Positions 1 to 9,041 are shown, counted from the first letter of the stretch. The stretch: 41,504 nucleotides of DNA from Candidatus Iainarchaeum sp. (GCA_002688035.1 NZBU01000005.1:108036-149539); one strand, 5' to 3'. Numbers and translations: made by a program. Notes: generated by a model from the letters alone, not told the origin.

Positions 1-198
1 CTTCATTTTCTGTCCACAGGTCTTGCACCTCAAACCAGGGTTTATTACTCCGAGGTGTGGGTCCATTAGGCCGCCTTCCATTGGGTAGCCATCTTTATCA
101 TAGGTGTCAGGGGTCTTTATTTCCAGAGCTGACATTTTCCTGATTCTAGCAGGACTCAGAATCTGGAACTCAACTGCGTCAATTTTTTTCATCAACAT
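1..198 (-). CDS. rpoA1: RNA polymerase subunit A' (N-terminal part, cut by window edge)
   Basis: This is the first 66 codons of the large catalytic subunit A', running off the left edge. The peptide has the typical start (VEFQILSPARIRKMS), then KTPDTYDKDGYP and a zinc-ribbon beginning (LRCKTCGQKM). ATG at 198 is preferred because GGTGA at 210-206 sits 7 nt upstream; a second in-frame ATG lies at 192. The SD overlaps the stop codon of B', so the two are translationally linked. The rest of the subunit, including the catalytic NADFDGD motif, is outside the window. Confidence 0.95.
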   Translation of the reverse strand, partial: MLMKKIDAVEFQILSPARIRKMSALEIKTPDTYDKDGYPMEGGLMDPHLGVINPGLRCKTCGQKMK

Positions 199-209
199 TT
201 CTCTTTCAC

Positions 210-2033
210 CTATGCTCGATCTGTTATGGATAACTTTGGCATTATTCCAAGTGCCTTTAACTCATCCAACAATAATTTGAAACCATAACTCATTTCAACG
301 TCATATACCTTACTGCTATCGCAAACCGGGCAGACCTTTCTTTTTCTCACCACGTCGTTCCAGCCCACAATACCACATTTCTCACAAACCGGGAGTGCTA
401 CCTTGTCACTGTCCTCAATGAATTTTTCGTGCAATAGCATTGCTGCTCCGTGCCCAACCAGTGTTTCTCCCTCCATCTCACCAAACCTTAATCCACCTTC
501 TTTCTCTTTTCCCTCGGTTGGCTGTCTTGTAAGGATTTGCACCGGGCCCCTGCTTCTTGCCTGCATCTTGTGTGCAACCAAATGAAATAGTCTCCTGTAT
601 GCTACTACCCCCGTGAAAATCGTTCCCTCAATCTTTTCTCCGCTTACACCATCATAGAACACTTCTTTTCCGCTTGGGTCAAAACCGCGCTCTTTAAGAA
701 TTTCTTCCAATTCTGCTTGTGGAGTAGAGTTGAATGGAGTTCCATCAATAATATTGCCGTTCATGCAACCTGCTTTTCCTGCAAGCGTCTCAAGCAAGTG
801 ACCAATAGTCATTCTGCTTGGAATACTATGCGGGTTAATGATCAAATCCGGTTTTATGCCCTCGGCTGTAAAAGGCATGTCTGCCTCAGGCACTATCGCA
901 CCAATTACTCCTTTTTGGCCGTGTCTGCTGCTGAACTTGTCTCCAACTTCAGGCAGCATAGTGCTTCTAATCTTTATTTTCGCGAGCTTGTTTCCGTCTG
1001 CGCTCTCTGTTAAAACAATTTTGTCAACAAAACCTGATTTTCCTTTCCTTGTTGTAACGCTGCTGTCTCTCCTCTTCTCCTTTACAACACCGAACTCGCT
1101 GATTTCCTCCAGGAATCTTGGAGGAGAAGTCCTGCCAATAACAATGTCCTTCTCATTCACAAACTGTTCTAATTGAACTAGTCCGTCATCGCCCAGCTTT
1201 TTGTAGTATTCTTCACCCAAATAGCCTACTGTTTCCTCGGTTGGCAATTCAAATTTATCGGCTTGCCCACCAGGATATCTTTGTTCCCTACCCTCATACA
1301 TTCTAAAGTAAGTGTTCCTGCCCAAACCGCGGTCTACTGCTCCCTGGTTTAGAATCAAAGCATCAAGCGTGTTAAAGCCATAGTATGGCATTATTGCGAC
1401 CACAAAATTTTGGACCTGTGGCCTTGCGTTAATGTCAATAAAATCCATTGTCTTGCTTTTAACAAGGGTTTTCTGGGGGTAGTAAAGCAAGTAGCCCTCG
1501 GTATCTGTCCTAAGGTTATAGTTTATTCCGCAGATTCCAATAGCCTGCTTGAACATTTTTGCTCCATGCAATGCCTTTCCAGCCATATTGTGCTGTAAGT
1601 AAGGTATCATTGATGAAACAACACTTAGGATACCAATAGGATTTATCTCCAGGTGTGTGTGCGCTTTTCCAAGCTCTTTTTCATCCAAAGCAATAAGCGC
1701 GTTATTCTCTTCCTCTGAATCAAGGTACTCGATGAGTCCTTCTTTTACAAGATCGGTAAAAGAGAGTTTTCCCTCTGTCAACTGTTTGAGGTGCTCCTCG
1801 GTAATCATTGATTTTCCGTTCTCAACAACGATAAGTGGCCTTTGTACTCTGCCAGAATCAGTGTTAATATAGAGTTCATTAGTATCCTTGTGATAAGCAA
1901 TGTTTGCTATTGAACTAATTTTCCCGCTTCTCCTTGACTTGACAAGCTCTTCTGTTAGCTTCTCAGGGCTTGCGTGGAATCCGATAAGCCTACCATTAAT
2001 GTAAATTTTTGCGCTGCTTCCTGCTGTAGCCAT
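210..2033 (-). CDS. rpoB1: RNA polymerase subunit B' (C-terminal half of split B)
   Basis: This is the C-terminal half of the archaeal beta-like subunit, a separate gene as in many euryarchaea and DPANN. Visible features are the hybrid-binding stretch GDKFSSRHGQKGVIG, the LTRQPTEGK segment and a C-terminal zinc ribbon (CEKCG...CPVCD) followed by the SYGFKLLLDELKALGI anchor. A TTG at 2042 is in frame but lies inside the GAGGT SD (2047-2042), so ATG 2033 is the likely start (608 aa product minus the extension). It is 12 nt downstream of the B'' stop, in the conserved order rpoH-B''-B'-A'. Confidence 0.96.
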   Translation of the reverse strand: MATAGSSAKIYINGRLIGFHASPEKLTEELVKSRRSGKISSIANIAYHKDTNELYINTDSGRVQRPLIVVENGKSMITEEHLKQLTEGKLSFTDLVKEGLIEYLDSEEENNALIALDEKELGKAHTHLEINPIGILSVVSSMIPYLQHNMAGKALHGAKMFKQAIGICGINYNLRTDTEGYLLYYPQKTLVKSKTMDFIDINARPQVQNFVVAIMPYYGFNTLDALILNQGAVDRGLGRNTYFRMYEGREQRYPGGQADKFELPTEETVGYLGEEYYKKLGDDGLVQLEQFVNEKDIVIGRTSPPRFLEEISEFGVVKEKRRDSSVTTRKGKSGFVDKIVLTESADGNKLAKIKIRSTMLPEVGDKFSSRHGQKGVIGAIVPEADMPFTAEGIKPDLIINPHSIPSRMTIGHLLETLAGKAGCMNGNIIDGTPFNSTPQAELEEILKERGFDPSGKEVFYDGVSGEKIEGTIFTGVVAYRRLFHLVAHKMQARSRGPVQILTRQPTEGKEKEGGLRFGEMEGETLVGHGAAMLLHEKFIEDSDKVALPVCEKCGIVGWNDVVRKRKVCPVCDSSKVYDVEMSYGFKLLLDELKALGIMPKLSITDRA

Positions 2034-2045
2034 ATTTTTCAACCT

Positions 2046-3506
2046 CTACTTGAGCTTTACTCCTTTCTTGTTTAAGATGTCCTCAATAGGAGTCTCATCT
2101 GTTTCTGTTGTAACATCTGCCATTAGTGCAAGGTTTTTAACCAAACCACACTGTGGACCGTCAGGAGTCTCAATCGGGCCAAGTCTGCCCCAGTGAGTTC
2201 CATGAACATCACGAGCCTCATATAACTCGCGATTCTTGTTCAGCGGACTTTTAACTTTTCTCAAATCCGTTATCGGGCTCAAATAATTCACGCGATCCAT
2301 AAACTTGCTTACGCCTGTTGCCCTGCCAATCCAGTTTCCTGTTGACATTGCAAATCTTATTCTTTCGCTTACAGCTCCAGGTCTTACAACCGTGCTGATA
2401 TTCAGTTTTCTTCGCCTTGTAATGGTTCTGTCAATCTGGAACCTCAAATCTTTGATGAAATACTTGAAACTGTATCTGAAAAGGTGCTCCATGAGCTTTC
2501 CGCTTAACTCTAATCGCTTGTTACTGTAATTGTCCTTGTCATCCTCTCCTCTAAGTCCAAAGGATTTTTCAATTCCCTTTGTAGCCATCATTACCAAGTA
2601 GTAGGCTTTTGCCAGCCTGAATTCTTTTGTCTGCCCAAGATGCGGAAGCAGGAAAGCGTCAATGACTTCCTGTGCTCTTCTAAGCCTGTAATCTATTATT
2701 TGGCCTGGCGCAACATACTTCCCAATCTTGTCCAAAGCCTCTTCCTCTGTCTTGACAAGAGTGTTCTCCCAGTTAACTAGAATATCGTTATCAATTTCTT
2801 TCTCGTCAGGGAAAGCGTCTTTTATTTCTTTCAAGCTCTTTAACCCAAGTGCTTTCAAGAGTACGAATAGCATTAGTTTTCTTGGTGAAGCAGGGAATGT
2901 AACATTAAGGATTCCATCAGGGCTCCTTGTAACCCTTACTCTTCCTTTAAAGGCGCCTTTGGTTGAAATGACTTCTGCGGCAACTCCCTTGGTTTCCTTG
3001 GCAATTAGCACGCGATCAGAAGCAAGTACTTCCTGTGTCATCAAAACCTTTTCAGAGCCGTTTATAATAAAGTATCCACCAGGGTCCATTGGATCCTCAT
3101 CCATTTCCATGATTTCGTCCAAGTTTTTACCGGTTAACCAGCAGCGATTACTCTTAAGCATGATTGGCAGTTCACCAATACAGGTTCTTCGCACATCCCG
3201 TTCAACATCTCTTCTGAACAGTTTCATTGTGATCCAGATTTCGCCGGCGTAAGAACGATTCCTAATTCTGGCTTCCATTGGATAAAAAGTTTCTCTTGGA
3301 GAACCATCAGCTTCCCTAATACTTGGAGCCCTAATCTCAATATCTGAAAGCTCGACTTTAACTTCCTCAATCTTTGGAATGATCTCGCTGTTCTCTTCAA
3401 CGATCTCGTCAAGCTTTTTGTCAACAAATTGGTTAAAAGAATCGATTTCCATCTGGGCAAGGTTTTTTCCCTTAAAATAGCTTTCAATAACCGGCCAGTT
3501 CTCCAA
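2046..3506 (-). CDS. rpoB2: RNA polymerase subunit B'' (N-terminal half of split B)
   Basis: This is the N-terminal half of the beta-like subunit. The start region NWPVIESYFKGKNL matches the family, as do the lobe sequences GGYFIINGSEKVLM and THWGRLGPIETPDGPQCGLVKNLA near the C-terminus, which form the junction with B'. No ATG fits: a longer frame would overlap rpoH by about 80 bp. TTG at 3506 has GGTGA (3516-3512) 5 nt upstream and mirrors the rpoH start; GTG at 3515 is the alternative. It is transcribed from the rpoH promoter. Confidence 0.95.
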   Translation of the reverse strand: MENWPVIESYFKGKNLAQMEIDSFNQFVDKKLDEIVEENSEIIPKIEEVKVELSDIEIRAPSIREADGSPRETFYPMEARIRNRSYAGEIWITMKLFRRDVERDVRRTCIGELPIMLKSNRCWLTGKNLDEIMEMDEDPMDPGGYFIINGSEKVLMTQEVLASDRVLIAKETKGVAAEVISTKGAFKGRVRVTRSPDGILNVTFPASPRKLMLFVLLKALGLKSLKEIKDAFPDEKEIDNDILVNWENTLVKTEEEALDKIGKYVAPGQIIDYRLRRAQEVIDAFLLPHLGQTKEFRLAKAYYLVMMATKGIEKSFGLRGEDDKDNYSNKRLELSGKLMEHLFRYSFKYFIKDLRFQIDRTITRRRKLNISTVVRPGAVSERIRFAMSTGNWIGRATGVSKFMDRVNYLSPITDLRKVKSPLNKNRELYEARDVHGTHWGRLGPIETPDGPQCGLVKNLALMADVTTETDETPIEDILNKKGVKLK

Positions 3507-3517
3507 AAATCTCACCA

Positions 3518-3748
3518 CTATAGCACTCTTCGATAATAAACGGTTTTTCCCGCGGTAGGAGAGTTCCTCACAATCTTTATGATTTCGCCCTTCTGGCACC
3601 TGAACTCTTTTATTGCGGGATCGGTTTTAGAAATTATTGGTAATTGTTCTAGTGTACTAGACAGTTCCTCAAGCGTCTTTTCTGCCTGTTCTTTTGGCAG
3701 CAAATAATGTTTGGGGACCAAAAAATGGTCTATTGTAGAGGAAACCAA
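3518..3748 (-). CDS. rpoH: RNA polymerase subunit H (RPB5 C-terminal domain homologue)
   Basis: This small assembly subunit sits at the downstream DNA jaw of archaeal RNA polymerase. The 76-aa product has the RPB5-like core VPKHYLLPKEQ...LPIISKTDPAI...CQKGEIIKIVRNSPTAGKTVYYRRV, a full-length family member. The start is TTG 3748 with GGTGA at 3759-3755, 6 nt upstream. It is the first gene of the operon; its TAG (3520-3518) almost touches the B'' start. Confidence 0.95.
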   Translation of the reverse strand: MVSSTIDHFLVPKHYLLPKEQAEKTLEELSSTLEQLPIISKTDPAIKEFRCQKGEIIKIVRNSPTAGKTVYYRRVL

Positions 3749-3819
3749 AAACTTTCACCACTTCTAAACTTAAAGCGGCAATTTTTCGAGCGGACTGGTG
3801 ATTGGAATAAACATATTTT

Positions 3820-3831
3820 CTATAAAAAAGT
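3820..3831 (-). promoter_or_regulatory. Probable TATA box of the RNA polymerase operon
   Basis: On the minus strand the sequence reads AACTTTTTTATAGAAAA, an archaeal TATA-like element with A-rich upstream flank. Start about 26 nt downstream would give a leader near 50 nt that holds the rpoH GGTGA site. The rest of 3760-3956 holds only a short hairpin (3888-3904, ATCTCT/AGAGAT) and no ORF. Confidence 0.5.
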
Positions 3832-3956
3832 TATTTCCAAGGCATCAATTTTGACAAACATTCACCACGTGAAAAATCGCCACACATATCTCTAAACAAG
3901 AGATTGTATTACTATTTTAAATCACAGAAACATTTTTAATGCTTTAGGGCATTCGC

Positions 3957-4535
3957 TTATTTTTTCTCACGCTTTTCCATCAATTCTTTGAATACTTGCC
4001 TTAATTCCGGTGTTTTCAGCCTTGCGTCAGCATAATCATAGAACTCCTGCAGGCTGACTTTGAAGTTTCCTTCCCGTTCATATTCTAGGGCTTGGAAGAT
4101 TGCTTCAAGCCTGTCGAGTTCATAAACAAGCCGTGCTTCCTTGCTTTTCTTTTCCTCAAACTCGAACCAACGTTCTTTCAAATCTTTTGCATTGTCCTCA
4201 TCCAACATTTCGCATAATTCTCCAAGAGCTTTTTCTTCTTTCTCGCGCTTTTCGTGATTCGGAATTTTCTGGAGCTCCTCCCTAATGCGCGTAACAGTGT
4301 CTCCTGCAATTGACTCCGGGAGGTCATGTACAACAGCCAGCTTCAAAGCCTTGTTTTCATCCAAGCCAAGCTTCTTGGCAAACACCATTGCCATCACAGA
4401 AAGTCTTTGTGAATGATCTGCAACGCTCTCAGGATTTTGAACACCACGCTCAATCCAGCCCTTTCTTTTCTCAAGTTTGAGTTTCCCAATAGTGTCAAAG
4501 AATTTGATTAAAGATTCTGTTTCATTGGTGGTCAT
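3957..4535 (-). CDS. HD-domain nucleotidase-like phosphohydrolase (YfbR/HDDC2 type)
   Basis: The 192-aa single-domain protein has the metal-binding pattern of HD hydrolases: ESVADHSQRLS (first His), VVHDLPESIAGD (HD pair), and a late Asp in YELDRLEAI. The wording of these motifs matches the YfbR/HDDC2 group, which dephosphorylates 5'-deoxynucleotides in a metal-dependent way; the substrate here is inferred only. Most of the protein is helical and charged. There is no SD before ATG 4535, but a TATA-like element lies about 25 bp upstream, so the mRNA is probably leaderless. Confidence 0.85.
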   Translation of the reverse strand: MTTNETESLIKFFDTIGKLKLEKRKGWIERGVQNPESVADHSQRLSVMAMVFAKKLGLDENKALKLAVVHDLPESIAGDTVTRIREELQKIPNHEKREKEEKALGELCEMLDEDNAKDLKERWFEFEEKKSKEARLVYELDRLEAIFQALEYEREGNFKVSLQEFYDYADARLKTPELRQVFKELMEKREKK

Positions 4536-4555
4536 ATCATTCTAATCATTGCTTA

Positions 4556-4565
4556 GTCTTTTAAC
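4556..4565. promoter_or_regulatory. Shared TATA-like element between divergent genes
   Basis: The 51-bp gap between the two starts contains one AT-rich box, TCTTTTAACA. Its centre is about 25 bp from the minus start (4535) and 26 bp from the plus start (4587), the normal TATA-to-start distance in both directions. Neither gene has an SD, so both may be leaderless transcripts from one element. Confidence 0.5.
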
Positions 4566-4586
4566 AGCTTTCCCACAAATTCCGTC

Positions 4587-5690
4587 ATGAATCTACAGGC
4601 AAAGAAAATTGCACAAAATCTACTTCTGATAATGTTTGGTCTGCTCATAGGTTTCCTATTGCTTGAGGTCGGATTGAGACTAGCCGTTTTCGTTACCCCT
4701 GGGATTCCACCGAGCCCTAAGCTAGGGGAGTTTAATGAAGAGCTTGGTTGGTCCTATATTCCCAGTGTTGATGGCTGGGAGCAAAAGCCCGCTTTCTTCA
4801 AAGACTCAGGAGTTGTTCTGCCGCCGCGACTTGTTGATATCAATATCAATAGTTTTGGTTTTCGAGACCGCGAATGGGTTTTGGATGATGACAAAACAAG
4901 AATAGCCTTTGTAGGGGACAGCCATATTTTTGGCCATGGCATAGACTTTGGTGACAGGGCTTCAGATTTAATTCAAACAGAACAATGCCAAAGCCTTAAC
5001 TTCGGCGTAAGTGGTTATAGCACAGACCAAGAACTGCTGCTTGCGAGAAAAACAATTTTTCCAATGAACGCAGACGTAATTATACTTGGATTATTCTTGG
5101 GAAACGATGTCGAGGACAACGCAGTTCCCTTTTCAGCCAACACCACTACAACCAAGCCCTACTTTGTTCTTGAGAACCAAGAACTTGTTCTCAAAAATTA
5201 TCCAATTTCAAAGATTGGGCGGGAAAGTGATGAACGCCAAACGCATTTCCTTCTTGGATTAAAACGCTGGCTCAATCAGAACATTTACAGTTACTCTTTT
5301 ATAGTTTCACTTCTTAGAAGCATTCCACTAACCAACAACTTTTTGGTTGGAGTTGAGAAGGGCCGAGATTTCACGCCTGACTTGGAAATCACTGTAGCAC
5401 TTGTAAAACAGTTTAATGAGGAAGCAATCGCAAACAACAGCGAGCTTATTGTAATATTTATTCCTGCACCCAATCAGGTTAGGAAAAGCGATGACAAGCG
5501 TAATCCTTGGATATCATATTTGACAGAGAGCTTTGAACAGAACAACATTACCTACATTGACCTTCTCTCAGAATTCAAGAAAAATTCAGACCAATATTTT
5601 TACTTTGCTTTTGACGAACACTTGGATGAGAATGGTAACAAAAAGATGGCTGAGCTATTGCTTCAACAGCCAGTACTTTCAAAGTGTTAG
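4587..5690 (+). CDS. Membrane-anchored SGNH/GDSL-like hydrolase
   Basis: The 367-aa protein has an N-terminal transmembrane anchor (about residues 10-36) and an external SGNH fold. Block I is FVGDSHIFGHG (Ser nucleophile), block III is GLFLGNDVEDN (Gly, Asn) and block V is FDEHLDENGNKKM (Asp-x-x-His), so the catalytic set appears complete. Such enzymes remove or move acyl groups on surface glycans. It converges on a carbamoyltransferase gene and their stop codons overlap by 3-4 bp (5687-5690). This pairing is known from bacterial polysaccharide and natural-product clusters. The substrate is unknown. Confidence 0.8.
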   Translation: MNLQAKKIAQNLLLIMFGLLIGFLLLEVGLRLAVFVTPGIPPSPKLGEFNEELGWSYIPSVDGWEQKPAFFKDSGVVLPPRLVDININSFGFRDREWVLDDDKTRIAFVGDSHIFGHGIDFGDRASDLIQTEQCQSLNFGVSGYSTDQELLLARKTIFPMNADVIILGLFLGNDVEDNAVPFSANTTTTKPYFVLENQELVLKNYPISKIGRESDERQTHFLLGLKRWLNQNIYSYSFIVSLLRSIPLTNNFLVGVEKGRDFTPDLEITVALVKQFNEEAIANNSELIVIFIPAPNQVRKSDDKRNPWISYLTESFEQNNITYIDLLSEFKKNSDQYFYFAFDEHLDENGNKKMAELLLQQPVLSKC

Positions 5691-7435
5691 TTTCCAAATG
5701 CCTTGGCCTTGTTTTCAGAGTCCCAGGCATCCCTAAGATTTTTGTCTCTTTCAACCAAAAAGCTTCCTGCAACCATTGCGTCAATTCCTGTCCCCATCAT
5801 GCACACGTATCCCTGTTCTGGTGTGCAAACAATGGGTTCACCCCTAATGTTGTAAGAAGTGTTAACCAAGATTGGAACTTTGGTTCTCTTGCCAAATTCC
5901 TTTATGACATCATAGTAAAGCGAGTTCTGATTTCTCCTTATGACTTGTAATCTGCCCGAACCATCAACATGGGTTACTGCCGGAACAAGTTTTCTCTTAT
6001 CCTTTTTGATTGGCCAAACCATTTGCATATAATATGCAGGGGCAGGTAAAGGTTTGTCAGATTCAAAAAACGTTTCTACATCAGTATCGCAAATTACCGG
6101 TGCAAAAGGCCTGAAATATTCTCTGTGCTTTACCTTCAAATTCAAAACATTTTTCATTTCAGACCTAAGGGGAGAAGCAAGAATGCTTCTAGCACCAAGA
6201 GCGCGTGGTCCCCATTCCATTCTGCCCTGGAACCATCCAATAACTTTTTCGTCAACAAGCATGTCGGCACTAGTCTTCAACAAACCCTGTCTTGACTTGA
6301 ATTTTGTGTAATTTATTTTTTCCTTTTTTAGGAAGCTCTCTATTTGCTTATCACTGTAACCTGGTCCAAGGAAAGCATCGTTGAAAACAAAGTTCCTCTT
6401 GTTCCCAAGCACACTATTGTAAACATAGTATGCTGCTCCAACACTTCCTCCAGCATCTCCTGCCGCGGGCTGTATCCAAACATTTTTGAATGGAGTATTG
6501 CGAATTATTTTTCCGTTTGCAACACTGTTAAGTGCAACTCCTCCAGCCATGCAAAGGTTCTCTTCACCAGTAATACCGTGCAGATAATTCAGGCTGTTAA
6601 AAACTGCTTCTTCTGTAATCTTTTGCAAAGACATTGCCAGGTCTTTGTGGTACTGTGTTATCGGGCCGTCGTTTTGTCTCTGTTCCCCGAAGAGATCAAC
6701 AAACTTGTTGCTTGGCATTGACATCTTATAATGGTATGTAAAATAATCCATGTCAAGTGCAAAGCTCCCGTCCTCCTTAATATCAATAACTTTTCTGAAT
6801 TTGTCAACATACTTTGGTTTTCCATACGGAGCCAGGCCCATTACCTTATACTCACTATTATTAACCCTAAACCCCAGGTATGCCGTCACAGCACTATAAA
6901 GGAGACCGAGTGAGTGTGGGAACTGTATTTCTTTTAAAATCTTGATCTCGTTGTCATATCCTTTTCCAAGCGTTGTAGTGCTCCACTCTCCAACTCCATC
7001 AACTGTGAAGATTGCAGCGCTCTTAAAAGGACTAACCAAAAAGGATGAGGCTGCGTGCGACAAATGGTGCTCTGGGAAAAGCATTTTTCCCTTGAAACCC
7101 ATATCCTGCACAACGGACTTTATTAGTAATCTTTCACTAAGCCACGGTGGAAGACTCTGGACAAAGGCAGAGTAGCTCTTTGGAAAAGTTTCTATAAACT
7201 GATATAAAAGGCGTTCAAATTTAAGGAAAGGTTTCTCATAGAATGCCACATAGTCAACCTTACCCATATTGGTTTTGCCTTCCTTCAAACAATATTCTAT
7301 TGCCTTGGTCGGGAAGCCAAGATCATGCTTCTTTCTGCTGAATCTTTCTTCCTGTGCGGCTGCAATAAGTTTTCCGTTTCTAATCAAGCAGGCACTGCTG
7401 TCGTGATAATAACATCCGATTCCAATTATATCCAC
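5687..7435 (-). CDS. NodU/TobZ-family O-carbamoyltransferase
   Basis: The roughly 580-aa enzyme is predicted to move a carbamoyl group from carbamoyl phosphate, via carbamoyl-adenylate, to a hydroxyl of a sugar or metabolite. The N-terminal Kae1-like half starts GIGCYYHDSSACLIRNGK and contains HHLSHAASSF (metal-binding His) and FTVDGVGEW. The second half shows AGGVALNSVANGK, GDAGGSVGAAYY and the C-terminal WGPRALGARSILA, FRPFAPVI and LVNTSYNIRGEPIV motifs. It is full length. GTG 7435 is preferred because GGTGA lies 5 nt upstream; GTG 7444 abuts the previous stop. It follows an SxtJ-like membrane gene directly. Confidence 0.93.
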   Translation of the reverse strand: MDIIGIGCYYHDSSACLIRNGKLIAAAQEERFSRKKHDLGFPTKAIEYCLKEGKTNMGKVDYVAFYEKPFLKFERLLYQFIETFPKSYSAFVQSLPPWLSERLLIKSVVQDMGFKGKMLFPEHHLSHAASSFLVSPFKSAAIFTVDGVGEWSTTTLGKGYDNEIKILKEIQFPHSLGLLYSAVTAYLGFRVNNSEYKVMGLAPYGKPKYVDKFRKVIDIKEDGSFALDMDYFTYHYKMSMPSNKFVDLFGEQRQNDGPITQYHKDLAMSLQKITEEAVFNSLNYLHGITGEENLCMAGGVALNSVANGKIIRNTPFKNVWIQPAAGDAGGSVGAAYYVYNSVLGNKRNFVFNDAFLGPGYSDKQIESFLKKEKINYTKFKSRQGLLKTSADMLVDEKVIGWFQGRMEWGPRALGARSILASPLRSEMKNVLNLKVKHREYFRPFAPVICDTDVETFFESDKPLPAPAYYMQMVWPIKKDKRKLVPAVTHVDGSGRLQVIRRNQNSLYYDVIKEFGKRTKVPILVNTSYNIRGEPIVCTPEQGYVCMMGTGIDAMVAGSFLVERDKNLRDAWDSENKAKAFGN

Positions 7436-7444
7436 TGTTTTCAC

Positions 7445-7882
7445 CTAAAACATTTCGTCGCTTTTTCCCATCTCTTTCTTATCAAGCCAATAGCTCTGTT
7501 TTTTTGCAGGCGTTATTTCCATAAACCTTTTCCCAAAAATTCGTGACACAACAAACACCAGGCCAACTCCAATAATATAGGTAATGGAAAGTGTTGCAAC
7601 ACTTATCGCGTGACTGAATTTCTCAGCAAATAGTTCTGCTCCATGCTTCATTCCCTCACTTAGCTCGTTCTTTTTAATTGCATCAAGTACTCTTGGGAAA
7701 ACAACATTGATTATCACAAGAGTGAGGATAGCGGCTCCAAACAAAAGAAGGTTTTCTCCCAGGAAACCATATTGAAAGAATATCAAGTATAACACGGCCA
7801 GAAAGAAACCTAACATCAAAACAAATGAAAAAGTCTTTCCTGCTTTGAAAAGAATGCCCTTTGGTTTTGTCTCAAACAGCAT
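7445..7882 (-). CDS. SxtJ-like small membrane protein
   Basis: The 145-aa protein has three hydrophobic segments (roughly 10-35, 42-62 and 95-120) and ends with FGKRFMEI..QSYWLDKKE...EMF. The pattern of a third membrane helix, an R-x-FGK turn, a SYW motif and a charged tail ending in Phe is what I know from SxtJ, the partner of carbamoyltransferase SxtI in saxitoxin clusters; function is unknown. ATG 7882 is chosen because a TATA box (7905-7913) lies 27 bp upstream; TTG 7921 is the longer alternative. It is cotranscribed with the carbamoyltransferase. Confidence 0.65.
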   Translation of the reverse strand: MLFETKPKGILFKAGKTFSFVLMLGFFLAVLYLIFFQYGFLGENLLLFGAAILTLVIINVVFPRVLDAIKKNELSEGMKHGAELFAEKFSHAISVATLSITYIIGVGLVFVVSRIFGKRFMEITPAKKQSYWLDKKEMGKSDEMF

Positions 7883-7904
7883 AAAAAGATTATTCAAATA
7901 ATAT

Positions 7905-7913
7905 CTTATAATA
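7905..7913 (-). promoter_or_regulatory. TATA box for the SxtJ-like/carbamoyltransferase operon
   Basis: On the minus strand this reads TATTATAAG. It is centred about 27 bp before ATG 7882, which has no SD, pointing to a leaderless transcript. Confidence 0.5.
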
Positions 7914-7939
7914 CTTTGCAAAACCAGGCATTAAAAGCC

Positions 7940-7948
7940 TTTTAATAA
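7940..7948 (+). promoter_or_regulatory. TATA box of the MscS-family gene
   Basis: TTTTAATAA is centred 26-27 bp upstream of ATG 7971. No SD is present, so the transcript is probably leaderless. Confidence 0.5.
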
Positions 7949-7970
7949 TTTCTGCTTTAATCTTGCTGTT

Positions 7971-9041
7971 ATGTCAGACGTTTTAACAGTCTTAACCCAG
8001 CAGCAATACTTTGGAAGTACTTTGCTTCAATACGTCTTATTTTTAGCAATGGTTGGCATTGCGCTTTTGCTTGGAAAAATAGTAAGTTTTGCAATAAAGA
8101 ATTATCTTAGAAAAGCTGTTGGCACAACCAAAACCAAGATTGATGACCTTTTTCTTGATATTATTGAGAAGCCAATTTGGCTTGTGGCCCTTATTATTGG
8201 AATGGCAACCGGTTTTCAGTTCTTGAGCGCTACTGCACTTACAAGACAGATGTATTACAATATAATCAATATCCTGCTAGTGTTTGCAGTCGCATGGTTT
8301 TTGATAAAGCTCATTGACGGGGTAATCAAAGAGATGCTTGCGCCAATGGTGAGTAGAACCGACAGCAAGCTTGACGACCAGCTCATTCCAGTCCTGGCAA
8401 AGATTGCTAAGGGCACGGTTGCAGTGCTTGCCTTACTAGTTATAATAAGTAATTTTGGTTATGATGTAACGACCTTGCTGGCAGGACTTGGAATTGGAGG
8501 ATTGGCATTTGCTTTTGCAGCAAAAGAAACTATTGCAGATGTGTTCGGCGGTTTCTCAATCTTTGCCTCCAAGCCATTTATTGTAGGGGATGCAATTGAG
8601 ATTGGAACTGTTGTTGGAACCGTTGAGGAAGTAGGACTGCGCCACACCAGAATCAGGAATCTCGACAAGCGCATGGTAATTGTTCCAAATAGCCAGTTGG
8701 CTGGCGGAATAATAACAAACATTACTTCTGCGCCCCAGAGAAAATGTGTTTGGCACTTGGGTGTAACTTATGATACTAGCACCATCAAACTTGATAAAGC
8801 CAAGAAAATAATTGTTGACGCAATAAACGCGCATCCTGAATGTGAGGATGATCCAATCGTGGAGTTTGAAGAATTTGCTGATTCCTCGCTCAAAATTCTC
8901 GTAATATTCTACAACAAGAAAAATGATTTTGCAGAGTTTGTTCGTGTGAGGGGCACAATTGGCATGAGAATAAAAAAGGAATTTGAAAAAGCAAAAATAG
9001 AGTTTGCTTTCCCAACACAAACAATACACTTGAAGAAATAA
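7971..9041 (+). CDS. mscS: MscS-family mechanosensitive ion channel
   Basis: The 356-aa product has four or five N-terminal membrane helices. These are followed by the pore-lining MscS helix (TLLAGLGIGGLAFAFAAKETIADVFGG), Gly/Ala-packed as expected, then the beta domain (GDAIEIGTVVGTVEEVGLRHTRIRNLDKRMVIVPNSQL) and an alpha/beta C-terminal domain. It releases solutes on hypo-osmotic shock. The length fits the MscS/YkuT branch. It is a monocistronic plus-strand gene, divergent from the SxtJ-like operon. Confidence 0.95.
   Translation: MSDVLTVLTQQQYFGSTLLQYVLFLAMVGIALLLGKIVSFAIKNYLRKAVGTTKTKIDDLFLDIIEKPIWLVALIIGMATGFQFLSATALTRQMYYNIINILLVFAVAWFLIKLIDGVIKEMLAPMVSRTDSKLDDQLIPVLAKIAKGTVAVLALLVIISNFGYDVTTLLAGLGIGGLAFAFAAKETIADVFGGFSIFASKPFIVGDAIEIGTVVGTVEEVGLRHTRIRNLDKRMVIVPNSQLAGGIITNITSAPQRKCVWHLGVTYDTSTIKLDKAKKIIVDAINAHPECEDDPIVEFEEFADSSLKILVIFYNKKNDFAEFVRVRGTIGMRIKKEFEKAKIEFAFPTQTIHLKK

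Noticed and set aside
2728-3252. 174-codon plus-strand ORF inside rpoB2
   Set aside because: Antisense shadow of a highly conserved gene, with Ser/Leu-rich composition typical of such shadows.
3888-3904. Hairpin terminator after the HD gene
   Set aside because: A 6-bp stem exists (ATCTCT/AGAGAT) but no U-tract follows on the minus strand.
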